Below the pieces are notes generated by a model. That model saw only the letters and a list, made by a program, of their open reading frames with translations, was not told the origin of the DNA and did no database searches. Shown piece by piece: positions 18,652 to 29,660 of a stretch of DNA of 64,000 nt. Origin of the DNA: Sinorhizobium mexicanum (GTDB taxonomy: Bacteria; Pseudomonadota; Alphaproteobacteria; Rhizobiales; Rhizobiaceae); the NCBI RefSeq assembly GCF_013488225.1, contig NZ_CP041238.1, positions 3,693,501-3,757,500 on the forward strand, read 5' to 3'. The translations under genes were made by a program, and so were the position numbers. Each line of letters begins with the position of its first letter. The stretch's first letter is position 1.

Positions 18652-18790
18652 GAGCAATTTCAGGAGAGTGCTTCAAAGGAAACGCACAAGGAGAGCCGGT
18701 GCGGTCTTGCGGAGCACAACACGCTCCGCAAGCTGAAAACAAAACAGCCGCGGCTGTCGGGCGCGGCCTGGCTTTTCGATCCGTTGGAAA

Positions 18791-19684
18791 TTACTTCAGG
18801 CTTTGCAGCAAGTCCTTCAGCGGCCCTTCGACGGAGGGACGAATGTCGCCGCGCTCGAGCGCAAAAGCGACGTTCGCGAGGATGAAGCCGTCCTTCGCCC
18901 CGCAGTCATAGGTATCGCCGCGGAAGTGATAGGCGGCAAAAGGCTGCGCGCCGGAAAGCTTGACCATACCGTCGGTCAGTTGGATCTCATTGCCGGCGCC
19001 GCGCTCCTGCCGTTCCAGAATCGGGAAGATCTCCGGCTGCAGGATGTAACGACCATTGATGAAGAAGTTGGACGGCGCGGTACCGGGCGCAGGTTTCTCG
19101 ACCATCTTGGTGATCTTGAAGCCGTCGCCGATTTTGTCGCCGACGCCGACGATGCCGTATTTGTGGGCCTGGTCGGGCGCACATTCCTCGACGGCGATCA
19201 CGTTGCCGCCGCTTTGCTCGTAGAGCTCGACCATGCCCTTGAGGCACCCCTTCTCACCCTTCATGATCATGTCGGGCAAAAGCAGGGCGAAGGGTTCATT
19301 GCCGACGAGATCGCGCGCGCACCAGACCGCATGGCCGAGGCCGAGCGGAGCCTGCTGGCGCGTGAAGCTGGTGGTGCCGGCCTTCGGCAATATGCCGTCG
19401 AGAAGCTCGATTTCCGCCTTCTTGTTCCGCTCGCGGAGCGTCTGGTCAAGTTCGACCTGAATGTCGAAATAGTCCTCGATCACCGCCTTGCTGCGGCCGG
19501 TCACAAAGATCAGATGCTCAATGCCCGCTTCCAGCGCCTCATCGACGACATACTGAATGACCGGCTTGTCCACCACCGTCAGCATTTCCTTCGGCACTGC
19601 CTTGGTTGCCGGCAGGAAACGCGTGCCGAGGCCCGCGACAGGGAACACGGCTTTGCGGACTTTACGCTTGTCGGTCATAGACAC
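18791..19684 (-). CDS. galU: UTP-glucose-1-phosphate uridylyltransferase
   Basis: GalU makes UDP-glucose from UTP and glucose 1-phosphate for exopolysaccharide, LPS and cyclic glucan synthesis. The 297-residue protein opens with the nucleotidyltransferase signature [21 protein letters not shown]. Further marks are [25 protein letters not shown], the DMI metal-binding region and VEKPAP. Length and motifs match bacterial GalU/ExoN. In rhizobia a second copy (exoN) may sit with the exo genes; this would be the housekeeping one. It is divergent from the lytic transglycosylase gene with a 293-bp shared upstream region. Confidence 0.94.
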   Translation of the reverse strand: MSMTDKRKVRKAVFPVAGLGTRFLPATKAVPKEMLTVVDKPVIQYVVDEALEAGIEHLIFVTGRSKAVIEDYFDIQVELDQTLRERNKKAEIELLDGILPKAGTTSFTRQQAPLGLGHAVWCARDLVGNEPFALLLPDMIMKGEKGCLKGMVELYEQSGGNVIAVEECAPDQAHKYGIVGVGDKIGDGFKITKMVEKPAPGTAPSNFFINGRYILQPEIFPILERQERGAGNEIQLTDGMVKLSGAQPFAAYHFRGDTYDCGAKDGFILANVAFALERGDIRPSVEGPLKDLLQSLK

Positions 19685-19977
19685 CTCCTTGCAATGTTTC
19701 TCAACTCTAGCCCGAAAAAGGGGAATTGGATTGGAATTAGTCGCCGATCGCTATTTTTTTGCAAAGGAAGACGACCTGGCTTATTCATGGTAAAGACTTT
19801 GTTGACTTCGTTTCTGTAGGCTTCTCCCCTGATCCGATGCGGTTTCCGCTGTTCGGAGTGAAGAAGAACCGCATGCTGCCCGTCCACGGCCTGCTGCGGG
19901 CGACATTGCAAACCCGGAGTAGTCCGTCCGGCATGAACGCCGGCTGAACGCTCGCTGAGAAACGGAACCGATAGCTG

Positions 19978-21198
19978 ATGATCAGAAACCGCAGGACGTT
20001 CTTTAGCCATATCGCCGCCGCCCTCGTCGTTACCGCCGCCACGTTTGGCTCAGCACCTGCACATGCAGACACGGGCTTCCAGAACTGGGTCAACAATTTC
20101 TACGCGACCGCTGCGAAGAGCGGCATTACCCAGGCGACCTACCGCAAGGCCTTCGCCGGCGTGAAGACGCCCGATCCCGTCGTGCTTGAGAAGGCGGGCT
20201 ACCAGCCCGAGTTCAAGCACAAGATCTGGGAATATATCGACTCGCGTGTCAATCCGTACACAAAGCGGGTCGGCCAGGAAATGGCCGCCAAGCATGCCCG
20301 CACCCTCAACTCGCTTGAACGACACTTCGGCGTCGACAGGAACGTTCTGCTCGCAATCTGGTCGATGGAAACGAACTATGGCGCCGTCCTCGATAAGGAT
20401 GACCGGCTGCACTATGTGCCGCGCGCGCTCGCGACGCTTGCCTATGCCGATGCGAAGCGTTCCAAATACGCCAGAACCCAGTTGATAGCGGCGCTGAAGA
20501 TCCTCCAGAGCGGCGACATCACCCCGCGCGAACTGACCGGGTCCTGGGCGGGCGCCATGGGACATACGCAGTTCATTCCGACGAGCTACCTGCTTTATGC
20601 GGTCGACGCCGACGGAAACGGGCACCGCGACATCTGGAATTCTGTCCCGGACGCACTGGCCACAGCCGCCAACCTCTTGAGGAAGAATGGATGGCAGCCG
20701 GGCGAGACCTGGGGCTACGAAGTCGTGCCGCCGGCGAATGCAGCGAAATATTCCGGCCAGACGAAGACTCTTGGCCAATGGGCAGCGCTCGGCTTCCTCC
20801 GGCCGAACGGCAAGGGTTTTCGCAGCCCGAACACGCGCGCCGAACTCAAGCTGCCGGGCGGCAACAGCGGTCCCGGCTTCCTGATGACGCGCAACTTCTT
20901 CGTCATCAAACGCTACAACGCATCCGATTCCTATGCGCTTGGCGTCGGCCTGCTGGCGGACCAGATCGCCGGCTACGCGGGCATGCAGCAGCGCTGGCCA
21001 CGCCCGGACGGATCGCTTGATATCAGCGAGAAGTTCGAATTGCAGAACCGCTTGAAGGGGCTCGGTTATTACAACGGTGAAGTCGACGGCAATTTCGGCT
21101 CGGGCTCCAAGGCCGCGATTCAGGCCTTCCAGACCCAGAACGGCCTGACGCCGGACGGCGAACCGACGCAGCACCTCCTGCGCGCTTTGCGCAACTAA
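19978..21198 (+). CDS. MltB-type lytic murein transglycosylase with peptidoglycan-binding domain
   Basis: The 406-residue product has a signal peptide (cleavage near APAHA, residue 30) without a lipobox, so it is periplasmic and soluble. The SLT_2 catalytic domain (about 33-325) carries the catalytic Glu at position 131 in IWSMETNYG and the GAMGHTQFIPTSYL motif. The C terminus (about 345-406) is a PG_binding_1 domain (LQNRLKGLGYYNGEVDGNFG). It cleaves glycan strands to 1,6-anhydro-muropeptides during wall turnover. It appears to be a single gene with its own upstream region shared divergently with galU. Confidence 0.93.
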   Translation: MIRNRRTFFSHIAAALVVTAATFGSAPAHADTGFQNWVNNFYATAAKSGITQATYRKAFAGVKTPDPVVLEKAGYQPEFKHKIWEYIDSRVNPYTKRVGQEMAAKHARTLNSLERHFGVDRNVLLAIWSMETNYGAVLDKDDRLHYVPRALATLAYADAKRSKYARTQLIAALKILQSGDITPRELTGSWAGAMGHTQFIPTSYLLYAVDADGNGHRDIWNSVPDALATAANLLRKNGWQPGETWGYEVVPPANAAKYSGQTKTLGQWAALGFLRPNGKGFRSPNTRAELKLPGGNSGPGFLMTRNFFVIKRYNASDSYALGVGLLADQIAGYAGMQQRWPRPDGSLDISEKFELQNRLKGLGYYNGEVDGNFGSGSKAAIQAFQTQNGLTPDGEPTQHLLRALRN

Positions 21199-21222
21199 CG
21201 CAACCTCACCGAATACTCTGGG

Positions 21223-21262
21223 TCACGGCGATTTCCGATCCTTCGGTCCCAAATCGCCGTGA
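21223..21262. repeat. 12-bp perfect inverted repeat downstream of the transglycosylase gene
   Basis: TCACGGCGATTT and AAATCGCCGTGA flank a 16-base spacer 24 bases after the stop. There is no good uridine tract, so terminator function is possible but not clear. Confidence 0.5.
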
Positions 21263-21283
21263 TTTGGCGTATGGTGGGGTGCA

Positions 21284-21343
21284 CTACAGCGCCGCGCGTC
21301 TTGTCAAAAGGCGCAAAGGTTGCTGTAGCACTTTGAATTGCTG
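21284..21343. repeat. Dispersed palindrome, hairpin-A copy
   Basis: CTACAGCGCCGCGCGTC ... GCGCAAAGGTTGCTGTAGCA is followed by CTTTGAATTGCTGC, as in the copies at 5337 and 42750. A possible TTG start for the next gene falls inside it, which argues against that start. Confidence 0.78.
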
Positions 21344-21364
21344 CGTTCGACGGTGAAAGCGATC

Positions 21365-22630
21365 ATGTTGCCAATCAGAAGCGCATCGGCGAGACGGTTC
21401 CTGCGTCCGCTTCGTTTAGCGCCGATCTTCATGGGTGCCGCGGCAATGCTCGTTGCCGCTTTCTTTGCCACGATGGCCGAAGCGCAGGAGCCGCCGCCCC
21501 CGCGGCGGAATGTTCTGCAACGACTCTTCGGTGTCTTCATTCCCCAAAGGCGCATCTACTACCAGGATCAGTACGACTATCCCCGCCAGCCCGCGCCACG
21601 GCGGGTGTTGAAACGCCGGCAACAACCGGCAGAGTCGCGACAGCCACGCCCGCAGCGCGCCAAGCCACGACCGGCGGAAGCGCCGCCGCCAGCACCTGTT
21701 ATCGCAAAATCTCCGAATGCAAAAAAGGTGCTGGTCGTCGGTGACTTCATTGCCGCGAGCCTCGGCGACGGCCTCAAGGCTGCGTTCGAAACGACGCCGG
21801 GAGTTGTGATCGAAACGCGCGCGAACGGCTCCTCCGGCCTTGTCCGTAACGACTATTTCGACTGGCCGAAGATGCTGCCGGACTTTGCGACGGAGCTGAA
21901 ACCCTCCGTCATCGTCGTCAGCCTCGGCGCCAATGACCGCCAGATGATGCAGATCGGCGACGCCAAGGAGCAGTTCCGCACCGATCTCTGGACGGAGGAA
22001 TACCGCAAGCGCGTGAACGCGCTCGCGACTCTGGCCCGCAAGGACGGATTGCCGGTTCTCTGGGTCGGCATGCCGCCGTTCCAGTCGAGCGCCATGACCG
22101 CCGACATGGTGACGTTCAACGGCCTCTTCCGCGAAGAAGTGGAAAAGGCGGGCGGTGAGTTCATCGACATCTGGGATGGTTTCGTCGACGAGGGCGGCAA
22201 ATTCGTCCTGACCGGCTCCGACATCAATGGCCAGCAGGTACGCCTGCGCGGCTCGGACGGCATCAACCTGACCAAGGCCGGCAAGCGCAAGCTCGCCTTC
22301 TATGTCGAGAAGGACATCCGCAAGCTGCTCGGCGAGGCCGCCGCCACGACGGACGTGCCGGGCGCCGAGGAACTGAAGGACCTAGTGGTCACGGCTCCGC
22401 TTGCCAACGAGGATATCGTCAAGACGCAGCCGATCAGCCTGACCGACCCGGAACTCGATGGCGCGACCGCCTTGCTCGGAGGCGATGCGCCGTTGAAGAG
22501 CACGGGCAAGAGCCCGCGCGACCTGCTCATCGAAAAAGGCGAGGTCGTCGCGGCGCCGCCCGGACGCGTCGATGATTTCCGGCTGGCAAAGCAGCAGACG
22601 GTGACCGCCAAGCCGCTGGAACAGAATTGA
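21365..22630 (+). CDS. DUF459 SGNH-hydrolase family protein
   Basis: The 421-residue protein has an N-terminal signal or anchor segment (IFMGAAAMLVAAFFATMAEA) and a Pro/Arg-rich region of about 70 residues. The SGNH/GDSL-like domain follows (about 115-320). Its blocks are VLVVGDFIAASLGDGL (where GDSL serine is replaced by GDFIAAS), VVSLGANDRQ and LRGSDGINLTKAGKRKLA, the last resembling the DxxH block. A variable acidic tail ends the protein. DUF459 relatives are periplasmic and probably act on acyl groups of the envelope, but the substrate is unknown. The start is the ATG at 21365; an upstream TTG lies in a repeat. Confidence 0.82.
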   Translation: MLPIRSASARRFLRPLRLAPIFMGAAAMLVAAFFATMAEAQEPPPPRRNVLQRLFGVFIPQRRIYYQDQYDYPRQPAPRRVLKRRQQPAESRQPRPQRAKPRPAEAPPPAPVIAKSPNAKKVLVVGDFIAASLGDGLKAAFETTPGVVIETRANGSSGLVRNDYFDWPKMLPDFATELKPSVIVVSLGANDRQMMQIGDAKEQFRTDLWTEEYRKRVNALATLARKDGLPVLWVGMPPFQSSAMTADMVTFNGLFREEVEKAGGEFIDIWDGFVDEGGKFVLTGSDINGQQVRLRGSDGINLTKAGKRKLAFYVEKDIRKLLGEAAATTDVPGAEELKDLVVTAPLANEDIVKTQPISLTDPELDGATALLGGDAPLKSTGKSPRDLLIEKGEVVAAPPGRVDDFRLAKQQTVTAKPLEQN

Positions 22631-22653
22631 GATGGTATGGAACCCTGGAGGTC

Positions 22654-22786
22654 GTCATCCTCGGGCTTGACCCCAGGATCCAGGCCGAGGCTTCCTCTTC
22701 CCAGAAAGCTCTTCAGAGAATCGGAGTGACGTTCGCGCGTCCTGTGCCCTTGGTGTTTGGATCCTCGGGTCAAGCCCGAGGATGAC
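22654..22786. repeat. Long inverted repeat between convergent genes
   Basis: A 29-base arm (GTCATCCTCGGGCTTGACCC and on to GGATCCA) recurs inverted at 22758-22786 with one mismatch, separated by 75 bases. It lies between the DUF459 gene and gltD, which converge. This arm type is common between rhizobial genes and could terminate both transcripts. Confidence 0.75.
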
Positions 22787-22813
22787 GGCGTATAAAGATG
22801 CACACGTAACCGC

Positions 22814-24271
22814 CTACCGCGGCAGGACGCTCGACCCCATCAGCGCCTCGTCGATGGCCCGGGCCGCCTGTCGGCCTTCGCGGATCGCCCAGACTACGAG
22901 CGACTGGCCGCGGCGGACGTCGCCGGCGGTCCAAAGCTTGTCGACCGACGTCTTGTAGTCCCGCTCATTGGCGACAACATTGGTCGAGCCGCGCCGGTCG
23001 GTGTTAAGCGTCAGCTTGTCGCCGAGGTCCTTGAGCACGCTGTTGGTGAAAGGACCACGGAAACCGATGGCGATGAAAGCGAGATCGGCCTTGATGATGA
23101 ACTCGGTTCCGGCGATCGGCTTGCGGCGCTCGTCGACCTGACAGCACTTGACGCCGGTAAGCACACCATCCTCGTCACCGATGAACTCCAGCGTCGCGAC
23201 CTGGAACTCGCGAACCGCACCTTCCGCCTGGCTGGAGGAGGTGCGCATCTTCGTCGCCCAGAACGGCCAGACGGCGAGCTTGTCTTCCTTCTCCGGCGGC
23301 TGCGGGCGAATATCGAGCTGCGTCACCTTGACAGCACCCTGACGGAACGCCGTGCCGACACAGTCGGACGCCGTATCGCCGCCGCCGACGACGACGACAT
23401 GCTTGCCGCCGGCGAGGATCGGTTCGGAGGGCCAGCCGACACTGTCGATGTTCTCGCGGCCGAGGCGGCGGTTCTGCTGCACCAGATAGGGCATCGCATC
23501 GTGCACGCCGGCAAATTCCACGCCCGGAATTCCGGCGTCGCGCGGTGTCTCGGAGCCGCCGCAATAAAGAACAGCGTCACAGTCCTCGAAGAGCTTCTGC
23601 ACCGGCAGGTCTGCACCGACATTGATGCCGCAATGGAAGGTGACGCCTTCGCCGCGCATCTGCTCGATGCGGCGGTCGATGAAGTTCTTCTCCATTTTGA
23701 AGTCCGGAATGCCATAGCGCAGCAACCCGCCGGGCTTCGACTCGCGCTCGTAGACATGGACTTCGTGACCGGCGCGGGCAAGCTGCTGGGCAGCCGCCAT
23801 GCCGGCCGGACCCGAGCCGATGACCGCGACCTTCTTGCCGGTCTTGGTGACCGCCGGCTGCGGCACGATGTAACCCATCTCATAGGCCTTGTCGGCGATC
23901 GCCTGCTCGACCGTCTTGATCGCGACCGGCACATCCTCGAGGTTCAGCGTGCAGGCCTCCTCGCACGGCGCCGGGCAGACGCGGCCGGTGAATTCCGGGA
24001 AGTTGTTGGTCGAATGCAGGTTGCGGATCGCCTCGTCCCAGTTGCCGTTGTAGACGAGGTCGTTCCAATCCGGGATCTGGTTGTGCACCGGGCAGCCGGT
24101 CGGGCCATGGCAATAGGGTATGCCGCAGTCCATGCAGCGCGCTGCCTGCTTCTGCACCTCCTGGTCGGACATTGGAATGGTGAATTCACGGAAATGGCGG
24201 ATGCGGTCGGATGCCGGCTGGTACTTTGCCACCTGCCGGTCGATCTCGAGAAATCCAGTTACCTTACCCAT
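22814..24271 (-). CDS. gltD: Glutamate synthase (NADPH) small subunit
   Basis: GltD takes electrons from NADPH through FAD and passes them to GltB, which makes glutamate from glutamine and 2-oxoglutarate. The 485-residue protein begins with the Fe-S cluster domain (CMDCGIPYCHGPTGCPVHNQ). The FAD-binding loop is GSGPAGMAAAQQLARAGHEV and the NADPH-binding loop is VVVGGGDTASDCVGTAF. The frame is open to 24370, but MGKVTGFLEIDRQ at 24271 is the family start. It follows gltB by 108 bp and should share its transcript. Confidence 0.95.
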   Translation of the reverse strand: MGKVTGFLEIDRQVAKYQPASDRIRHFREFTIPMSDQEVQKQAARCMDCGIPYCHGPTGCPVHNQIPDWNDLVYNGNWDEAIRNLHSTNNFPEFTGRVCPAPCEEACTLNLEDVPVAIKTVEQAIADKAYEMGYIVPQPAVTKTGKKVAVIGSGPAGMAAAQQLARAGHEVHVYERESKPGGLLRYGIPDFKMEKNFIDRRIEQMRGEGVTFHCGINVGADLPVQKLFEDCDAVLYCGGSETPRDAGIPGVEFAGVHDAMPYLVQQNRRLGRENIDSVGWPSEPILAGGKHVVVVGGGDTASDCVGTAFRQGAVKVTQLDIRPQPPEKEDKLAVWPFWATKMRTSSSQAEGAVREFQVATLEFIGDEDGVLTGVKCCQVDERRKPIAGTEFIIKADLAFIAIGFRGPFTNSVLKDLGDKLTLNTDRRGSTNVVANERDYKTSVDKLWTAGDVRRGQSLVVWAIREGRQAARAIDEALMGSSVLPR

Positions 24272-24379
24272 CGTATCATCCTGAAAGCTTCGCGTCTGAA
24301 CAGGCGCTCTTGGCAAGCGCGCGTGAGGGGCCCCCGAACCAGTCTTTGATGAACCGGGAGCCTGTTTCACCGGGGCCTC

Positions 24380-27300
24380 CTATTCGGCCGCCTCTGCCAT
24401 TTTCATGCGTTCCATGTCCTCGAGCGCACGGCGGTATTCGACCGGCATGACCTTGCGGAATTTCGGTCGGTAATCCGTCCACTGATCGAGGATCTCCTTG
24501 GCACGGGGCGAGCCCGTGTAGTGTAGATGATTGGAGATCAACTGGTAGAGCCGCTCCTCGTCGTGACGCGTCATGTCACCCGAGACATCGACCATGCCCT
24601 TGTGCATGAGGTCGCCGCCGTGGTGGTGCAGCTTCTCCAGCATGTCGTCTTCCTCCGGCACCGGCTGCAGCTCGACCATCGCCATGTTGCAGCGACGGGC
24701 GAAATCGCCCTCCTCGTCGAGCACATAGGCGACGCCGCCGGACATGCCGGCAGCGAAGTTGCGGCCCGTTCCGCCAATGACGACGACGACGCCGCCGGTC
24801 ATGTATTCGCAGCCGTGATCGCCAACCCCCTCGACGACCGCGATCGCACCGGAGTTACGCACCGCGAAGCGCTCGCCGGCGACGCCGTTGAAGTAGCATT
24901 CGCCCGAGATTGCTCCGTAAAGCACGGTGTTGCCGACGATGATCGACTGATGCGGCACGATGTTGGCGTTTTCCGGCGGCCGGACGATGATACGTCCGCC
25001 CGAGAGCCCCTTGCCGACATAGTCGTTGCCGTCGCCCACGAGGTCGAAGGTGATACCGCGCGCGAGGAAGGCGCCGAAGGACTGGCCCGCCGTGCCCTTG
25101 AGCGTGACGTTGATCGTATCGTCCTTCAACCCCTTGTGACCCCAGCGCTTGGCGAGCGCACCGGAAAGCATCGCGCCGGCCGAACGGTCGACGTTCTTGA
25201 TCTCTGTCTCGAAGGCAACCGGCGCCTTGGTTTCGAGCGCGGTCTTTGCCTTCTCGATCAGCTTGCGGTCGAGAATGTCGTCGATCGGATGCTTCTGGCG
25301 CTCGGTCCAATAGGTCGCTTCCTTGGGAGCCTCCACCTTGTGGAAGATCTTCGAGAAGTCGAGGCCCTTGGCCTTCCAATGCTCGATCATGCGGTCGCGC
25401 TCGAGCAGTTCCGAAGCGCCGATGATCTCATCGAGCTTTTTCACGCCAAGCGAAGCGAGGATCTCGCGCACTTCCTCTGCAACGAAGAAGAAGTAGTTGA
25501 TGACATGTTCCGGCGTGCCCTTGAAGCGTTTCCGGAGCACCGGATCCTGGGTCGCGACACCGACGGGACAGGTGTTCAGGTGGCACTTGCGCATCATGAT
25601 ACAGCCGGCGGCGATCAGCGGCGCGGTCGCGAAACCGAACTCGTCTGCACCGAGCAGCGCCCCGATGATGACGTCGCGCCCGGTCTTCAGGCCGCCATCG
25701 ACCTGCAACGCGACGCGCGAACGCAGACCGTTGAGAACAAGCGTCTGCTGGGTTTCGGCAAGACCGATTTCCCACGGGCTGCCTGCATGCTTCAGCGAGG
25801 TCAGCGGCGAGGCACCGGTGCCGCCGTCAAAGCCCGCAATCGTGATGTGATCGGCGCGTGCCTTGGCGACGCCGGCCGCAACCGTACCGACACCCACTTC
25901 CGACACCAGCTTGACGGAGACATCCGCCTCCGGGTTGACGTTCTTCAGATCGTAGATCAGCTGCGCCAGATCTTCGATCGAATAGATGTCGTGGTGCGGC
26001 GGCGGCGAGATCAGGCCGACGCCCGGCGTCGAATGCCGGGTCTTGGCGACCGTTGCGTCGACCTTGTGGCCGGGGAGCTGGCCGCCCTCGCCGGGCTTTG
26101 CACCTTGGGCCACCTTGATCTGCAGCACGTCTGCGTTGACCAGATATTCGGTGGTGACGCCGAAGCGGCCGGATGCGATCTGCTTGATCGCCGAGCGCTG
26201 CGGGTTCATCGAACCGTCCGGTAGCGGCATGTAGCGGTCGCTCTCCTCGCCGCCTTCGCCGGTGTTCGACTTGCCGCCTATCCGGTTCATGGCGATTGCC
26301 AGCGTCGTATGCGCCTCGCGACTGATCGAGCCGAAGGACATCGCCCCGGTCGAGAAACGCTTGACGATATCCGTCGCCGGTTCGACCTCCTCGACCGGGA
26401 TCGGCTTGCGGCCAACGGCCTCGGCGCTCTTGATCGTGAAGAGGCCGCGGATCGTGTTCATGCGCAGCGACGACGTATTCACCATCTCGGCGAATTCGCG
26501 GTAGCGGTCCTCGGCATTGCCGCGCACGGCGTGCTGGAGCGAGGCAATGGCATCGGGCGTCCAGGCGTGGCTCTCACCGCGCATGCGGTATGCATATTCG
26601 CCGCCGATGTCGAGCGTGTTGGCGAGCACCGGATCGGCGCCAAAGGCCGCCTTGTGGCGGGTGACCGTCTCGGCCGCGATCTCTTCGAGACCGATGCCTT
26701 CGATCGTGGTCGCTGTGCCGAAGAAATACTGGTCGACCAGCTTCGACGACAGGCCGACGGCGTCGAAGATCTGCGCGCCGCAATAGGACTGGTAGGTCGA
26801 AATGCCCATCTTCGACATGACCTTGAGGATGCCTTTGCCGACCGCCTTGATGTAGCGGTAGACGACCTCGTTGGCGTCGACTTCCTTCGGGAACTCGCCA
26901 CGCTTGTGCATGTCGACCAGCGTGTCGAAGGCAAGATACGGGTTGATCGCCTCGGCACCGTAGCCGGCGAGCAGGCAGAAATGGTGCACCTCGCGCGGCT
27001 CGCCCGATTCGAGCACGATGCCGACTGAGGTACGCAGGCCCTTGCGGATCAGATGATGGTGCACGGCCGCAGTCGCAAGCAGCGCCGGAATCGCGACACG
27101 ATCCGGGCCGACCTGACGATCAGAGAGGACGATGATGTTGTAGCCGCCCTTGACCGCCGCTTCCGCCCGCTCGCAAAGGCGATCGAGCATTTCCGGCATG
27201 CCTTCCGCACCTCGCGAAATGTCATAGGTGAAGTCGAGCGTCTTGGTGTCGAACCGGTCTTCCGTGTGGCCGATCGAGCGGATCTTTTCGAGGTCGCCAT

Positions 27301-29104
27301 TGGTGAGGATCGGCTGGCGAACCTCGAGCCGCTTGGCATGCGCCATGCCCTCGTGGTCGAGGATGTTGGGTCGCGGGCCGATGAACGAGACGAGGCTCAT
27401 TACCAATTCCTCGCGGATCGGATCGATCGGCGGGTTGGTGACTTGCGCGAAGTTCTGCTTGAAATAGGTGTAAAGCAGCTTGGTCTTGTTCGACATGGCC
27501 GATATCGGCGTGTCGGTGCCCATCGAGCCGATCGCCTCCTGCCCGGTCGTCGCCATCGGCGACATCAGGAGCTTGGTGTCTTCCAGCGAATAACCGAAGG
27601 CCTGCTGGCGGTCGATCAGCGATACATCGCGGCGAAGCGCCCGGGGCTCGACCGGCTTCAGGTCCTCGAGGATCAACTGCGTATCATCGAGCCACTTGCG
27701 ATAGGGATGCTTGTCGGCAAGCGAAGACTTCACCTCCTCGTCGGAGATGATGCGGCCTTCTTCCATGTCGATCAGCAGCATCTTGCCGGGCTGCAGCCGC
27801 CATTTCCGGACGATCTTGTCCTGGGCGACCGGCAGCACGCCTGCTTCCGACGCCATGATGACGCGGTCGTCGCTGGTGACGATGTAGCGTGCCGGACGCA
27901 AGCCGTTGCGATCGAGCGTCGCGCCGATCTGTCGGCCGTCGGTGAAGGCAACCGCCGCCGGCCCATCCCATGGCTCCATCAGCGCCGCATGATATTCATA
28001 AAAGGCCTTCCTCTCCGGCGACATCAGCTGGTTGCCGGCCCAGGCTTCCGGGATCAGCATCATCACCGCATGCGCAAGCGAATAGCCGCCCCTGATCAGG
28101 AATTCGAGCGCGTTGTCGAAGCAGGCCGTGTCCGACTGGCCTTCATAGGAAATCGGCCAGAGCTTGGAGATGTCGTCGCCGAAAAGCGGTGAAGAGACCG
28201 AAGCCTGCCGCGCCGCCATCCAGTTGACGTTGCCGCGCAGCGTGTTGATCTCGCCGTTATGCGCGACCATGCGATAGGGATGCGCGAGCTTCCAGGACGG
28301 GAAGGTGTTCGTCGAGAACCGCTGGTGCACCAACGCCACCGCCGACTGGAAGCGCTCGTCGGCAAGATCCTTGTAGTAGGCGCCGACCTGGTAGGCGAGG
28401 AACATGCCCTTGTAGACCACCGTCGAGGTCGACAGCGAGACGACATAGAAACCGAGATCGCCGCCGTCCGCCTCCGCATAGATGCGGTTGGAGATCACCT
28501 TGCGCAGCGTGAACAGCCGGCGCTCGAATTCGGCGTTGGTGGCGGCGTCGCGGCCGGCACCGATAAAGACCTGCACGTGGTGCGGTTCGGTGGCGGCGAT
28601 GTCCGGCGCCTTGGAAAGCGAGGAATTGTCGACCGGCACGTCACGGAAGCCGAGCAGGTGCTGGCCTTCTTCGGCGACGACCTCGCTGATCACATCCTTG
28701 AAATGGGCGATCAGCTTTTCGTCGCGCGGCATGAAGAGATAACCGACGGCGTATTCGCCGGCTTTCGGCAGGGTGACGCCCTGCTTGGCCATCTCCTCGC
28801 GGAAGAAGCGATCGGGAATCTGAACGAGGATACCGGCGCCGTCGCCCATCAGCGGGTCGGCGCCAACGGCGCCGCGATGCGTCAGGTTTTCGAGCATGAA
28901 GAGGCCATCGCGCACGATCTGATGCGACTTCTCACCCTTCATATGGGCGACGAAGCCGACGCCGCAGGCGTCGTGCTCGTTTCGCGGGTCATAGAGCCCC
29001 TGTTTTCGCGGTAATCCGGATGGGAAAGCGGGCGTTTTCGCATCCGTCGCAGCGTTGTGTGCGAGGTGGAGCCCTGTTTGCTGTGATGGCGAATGATCCG
29101 TCAT
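24380..29104 (-). CDS. gltB: Glutamate synthase (NADPH) large subunit
   Basis: The 1574-residue GltB is full length. The class II glutamine amidotransferase domain has its nucleophile at C47 in [10 protein letters not shown]. In the mature enzyme this Cys must be N-terminal, so a propeptide of 46 residues is removed. The central and FMN-binding domains follow; the 3Fe-4S cysteines are in [15 protein letters not shown]. The C-terminal GXGXG domain contains [21 protein letters not shown]. With GltD it carries out the main ammonia assimilation step after glutamine synthetase. Upstream lies a 556-bp non-coding stretch shared with the divergent aldolase gene. Confidence 0.97.
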   Translation of the reverse strand: MTDHSPSQQTGLHLAHNAATDAKTPAFPSGLPRKQGLYDPRNEHDACGVGFVAHMKGEKSHQIVRDGLFMLENLTHRGAVGADPLMGDGAGILVQIPDRFFREEMAKQGVTLPKAGEYAVGYLFMPRDEKLIAHFKDVISEVVAEEGQHLLGFRDVPVDNSSLSKAPDIAATEPHHVQVFIGAGRDAATNAEFERRLFTLRKVISNRIYAEADGGDLGFYVVSLSTSTVVYKGMFLAYQVGAYYKDLADERFQSAVALVHQRFSTNTFPSWKLAHPYRMVAHNGEINTLRGNVNWMAARQASVSSPLFGDDISKLWPISYEGQSDTACFDNALEFLIRGGYSLAHAVMMLIPEAWAGNQLMSPERKAFYEYHAALMEPWDGPAAVAFTDGRQIGATLDRNGLRPARYIVTSDDRVIMASEAGVLPVAQDKIVRKWRLQPGKMLLIDMEEGRIISDEEVKSSLADKHPYRKWLDDTQLILEDLKPVEPRALRRDVSLIDRQQAFGYSLEDTKLLMSPMATTGQEAIGSMGTDTPISAMSNKTKLLYTYFKQNFAQVTNPPIDPIREELVMSLVSFIGPRPNILDHEGMAHAKRLEVRQPILTNGDLEKIRSIGHTEDRFDTKTLDFTYDISRGAEGMPEMLDRLCERAEAAVKGGYNIIVLSDRQVGPDRVAIPALLATAAVHHHLIRKGLRTSVGIVLESGEPREVHHFCLLAGYGAEAINPYLAFDTLVDMHKRGEFPKEVDANEVVYRYIKAVGKGILKVMSKMGISTYQSYCGAQIFDAVGLSSKLVDQYFFGTATTIEGIGLEEIAAETVTRHKAAFGADPVLANTLDIGGEYAYRMRGESHAWTPDAIASLQHAVRGNAEDRYREFAEMVNTSSLRMNTIRGLFTIKSAEAVGRKPIPVEEVEPATDIVKRFSTGAMSFGSISREAHTTLAIAMNRIGGKSNTGEGGEESDRYMPLPDGSMNPQRSAIKQIASGRFGVTTEYLVNADVLQIKVAQGAKPGEGGQLPGHKVDATVAKTRHSTPGVGLISPPPHHDIYSIEDLAQLIYDLKNVNPEADVSVKLVSEVGVGTVAAGVAKARADHITIAGFDGGTGASPLTSLKHAGSPWEIGLAETQQTLVLNGLRSRVALQVDGGLKTGRDVIIGALLGADEFGFATAPLIAAGCIMMRKCHLNTCPVGVATQDPVLRKRFKGTPEHVINYFFFVAEEVREILASLGVKKLDEIIGASELLERDRMIEHWKAKGLDFSKIFHKVEAPKEATYWTERQKHPIDDILDRKLIEKAKTALETKAPVAFETEIKNVDRSAGAMLSGALAKRWGHKGLKDDTINVTLKGTAGQSFGAFLARGITFDLVGDGNDYVGKGLSGGRIIVRPPENANIVPHQSIIVGNTVLYGAISGECYFNGVAGERFAVRNSGAIAVVEGVGDHGCEYMTGGVVVVIGGTGRNFAAGMSGGVAYVLDEEGDFARRCNMAMVELQPVPEEDDMLEKLHHHGGDLMHKGMVDVSGDMTRHDEERLYQLISNHLHYTGSPRAKEILDQWTDYRPKFRKVMPVEYRRALEDMERMKMAEAAE

Positions 29105-29660
29105 CGTCTTCCCTCCTATTGGACCCGGAGATCCCGGGCATACCGCCGCCCGCGCATCGCTCGCCGCGTCGGCGCGTTTCGCGCTGCGGCAAAGCCGGGC
29201 ATTATCGTCGCATGATCCTGATCAGGTCGCAAATAAGCGCGGCTGCACCAGGCACGAATGTCCCGCGACCATCCTGATGGCAGGCGTCAACAGCCGGATG
29301 AAACCCGGCGAAAACCGCTTGCGCTATACGCCGAATGCCGCATTTTCGGCGCTTCCGGCGATTGTTCCGGTCCCTAGACCGAAATAGGACAGCAAACCTG
29401 TCCTATTTCATGCGCTCTATGCCAGAAAGCGCCCCCCTTCGCAAGGGCATATGAGCAAATAATGGAAGAGATTTTGCCGAAGATTGCCGGAAATTTCGCG
29501 CTTTTAAAATTAAATTACAATCCGCTCGGTGGTTTCTTCACTTTGGTTTCAAACTGGTCTTGTGTTGGCATAGCTGCCGGACAGCCGCATTGATCGTCCG
29601 TGGAAGTCGGCTATGGTCTCGCCGAAGCGGCCGGACGTGGCCGAAACAAGGTGATTTCAG
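29105..29660. other. Non-coding region between gltB and the threonine aldolase gene
   Basis: No supported gene was found in this 556-bp divergent spacer. It holds the gltB and ltaE promoters and an AT-rich part at about 29490-29530. It also holds the palindrome at 29381-29409 listed separately. No convincing -35/-10 pair could be fixed by eye. Confidence 0.6.
29381..29409. promoter_or_regulatory. Perfect 12-bp palindrome, possible operator
   Basis: GAAATAGGACAG and CTGTCCTATTTC flank a five-base spacer. No T run follows on either strand. It lies about 275 bp from the gltB start and 250 bp from the aldolase start, so it could be a regulator site for either gene. Confidence 0.45.

Noticed and set aside
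18708..18760. Terminator between the beta-barrel and galU genes
   Set aside because: A hairpin (CTTGCGGAG / CTCCGCAAG) and the palindrome CAGCCGCGGCTG exist, but neither has a T run in the right place.
24527..26224. Open frame of 565 codons opposite gltB
   Set aside because: It mirrors the codon pattern of gltB and shows no recognisable motif; there is no ribosome binding site.
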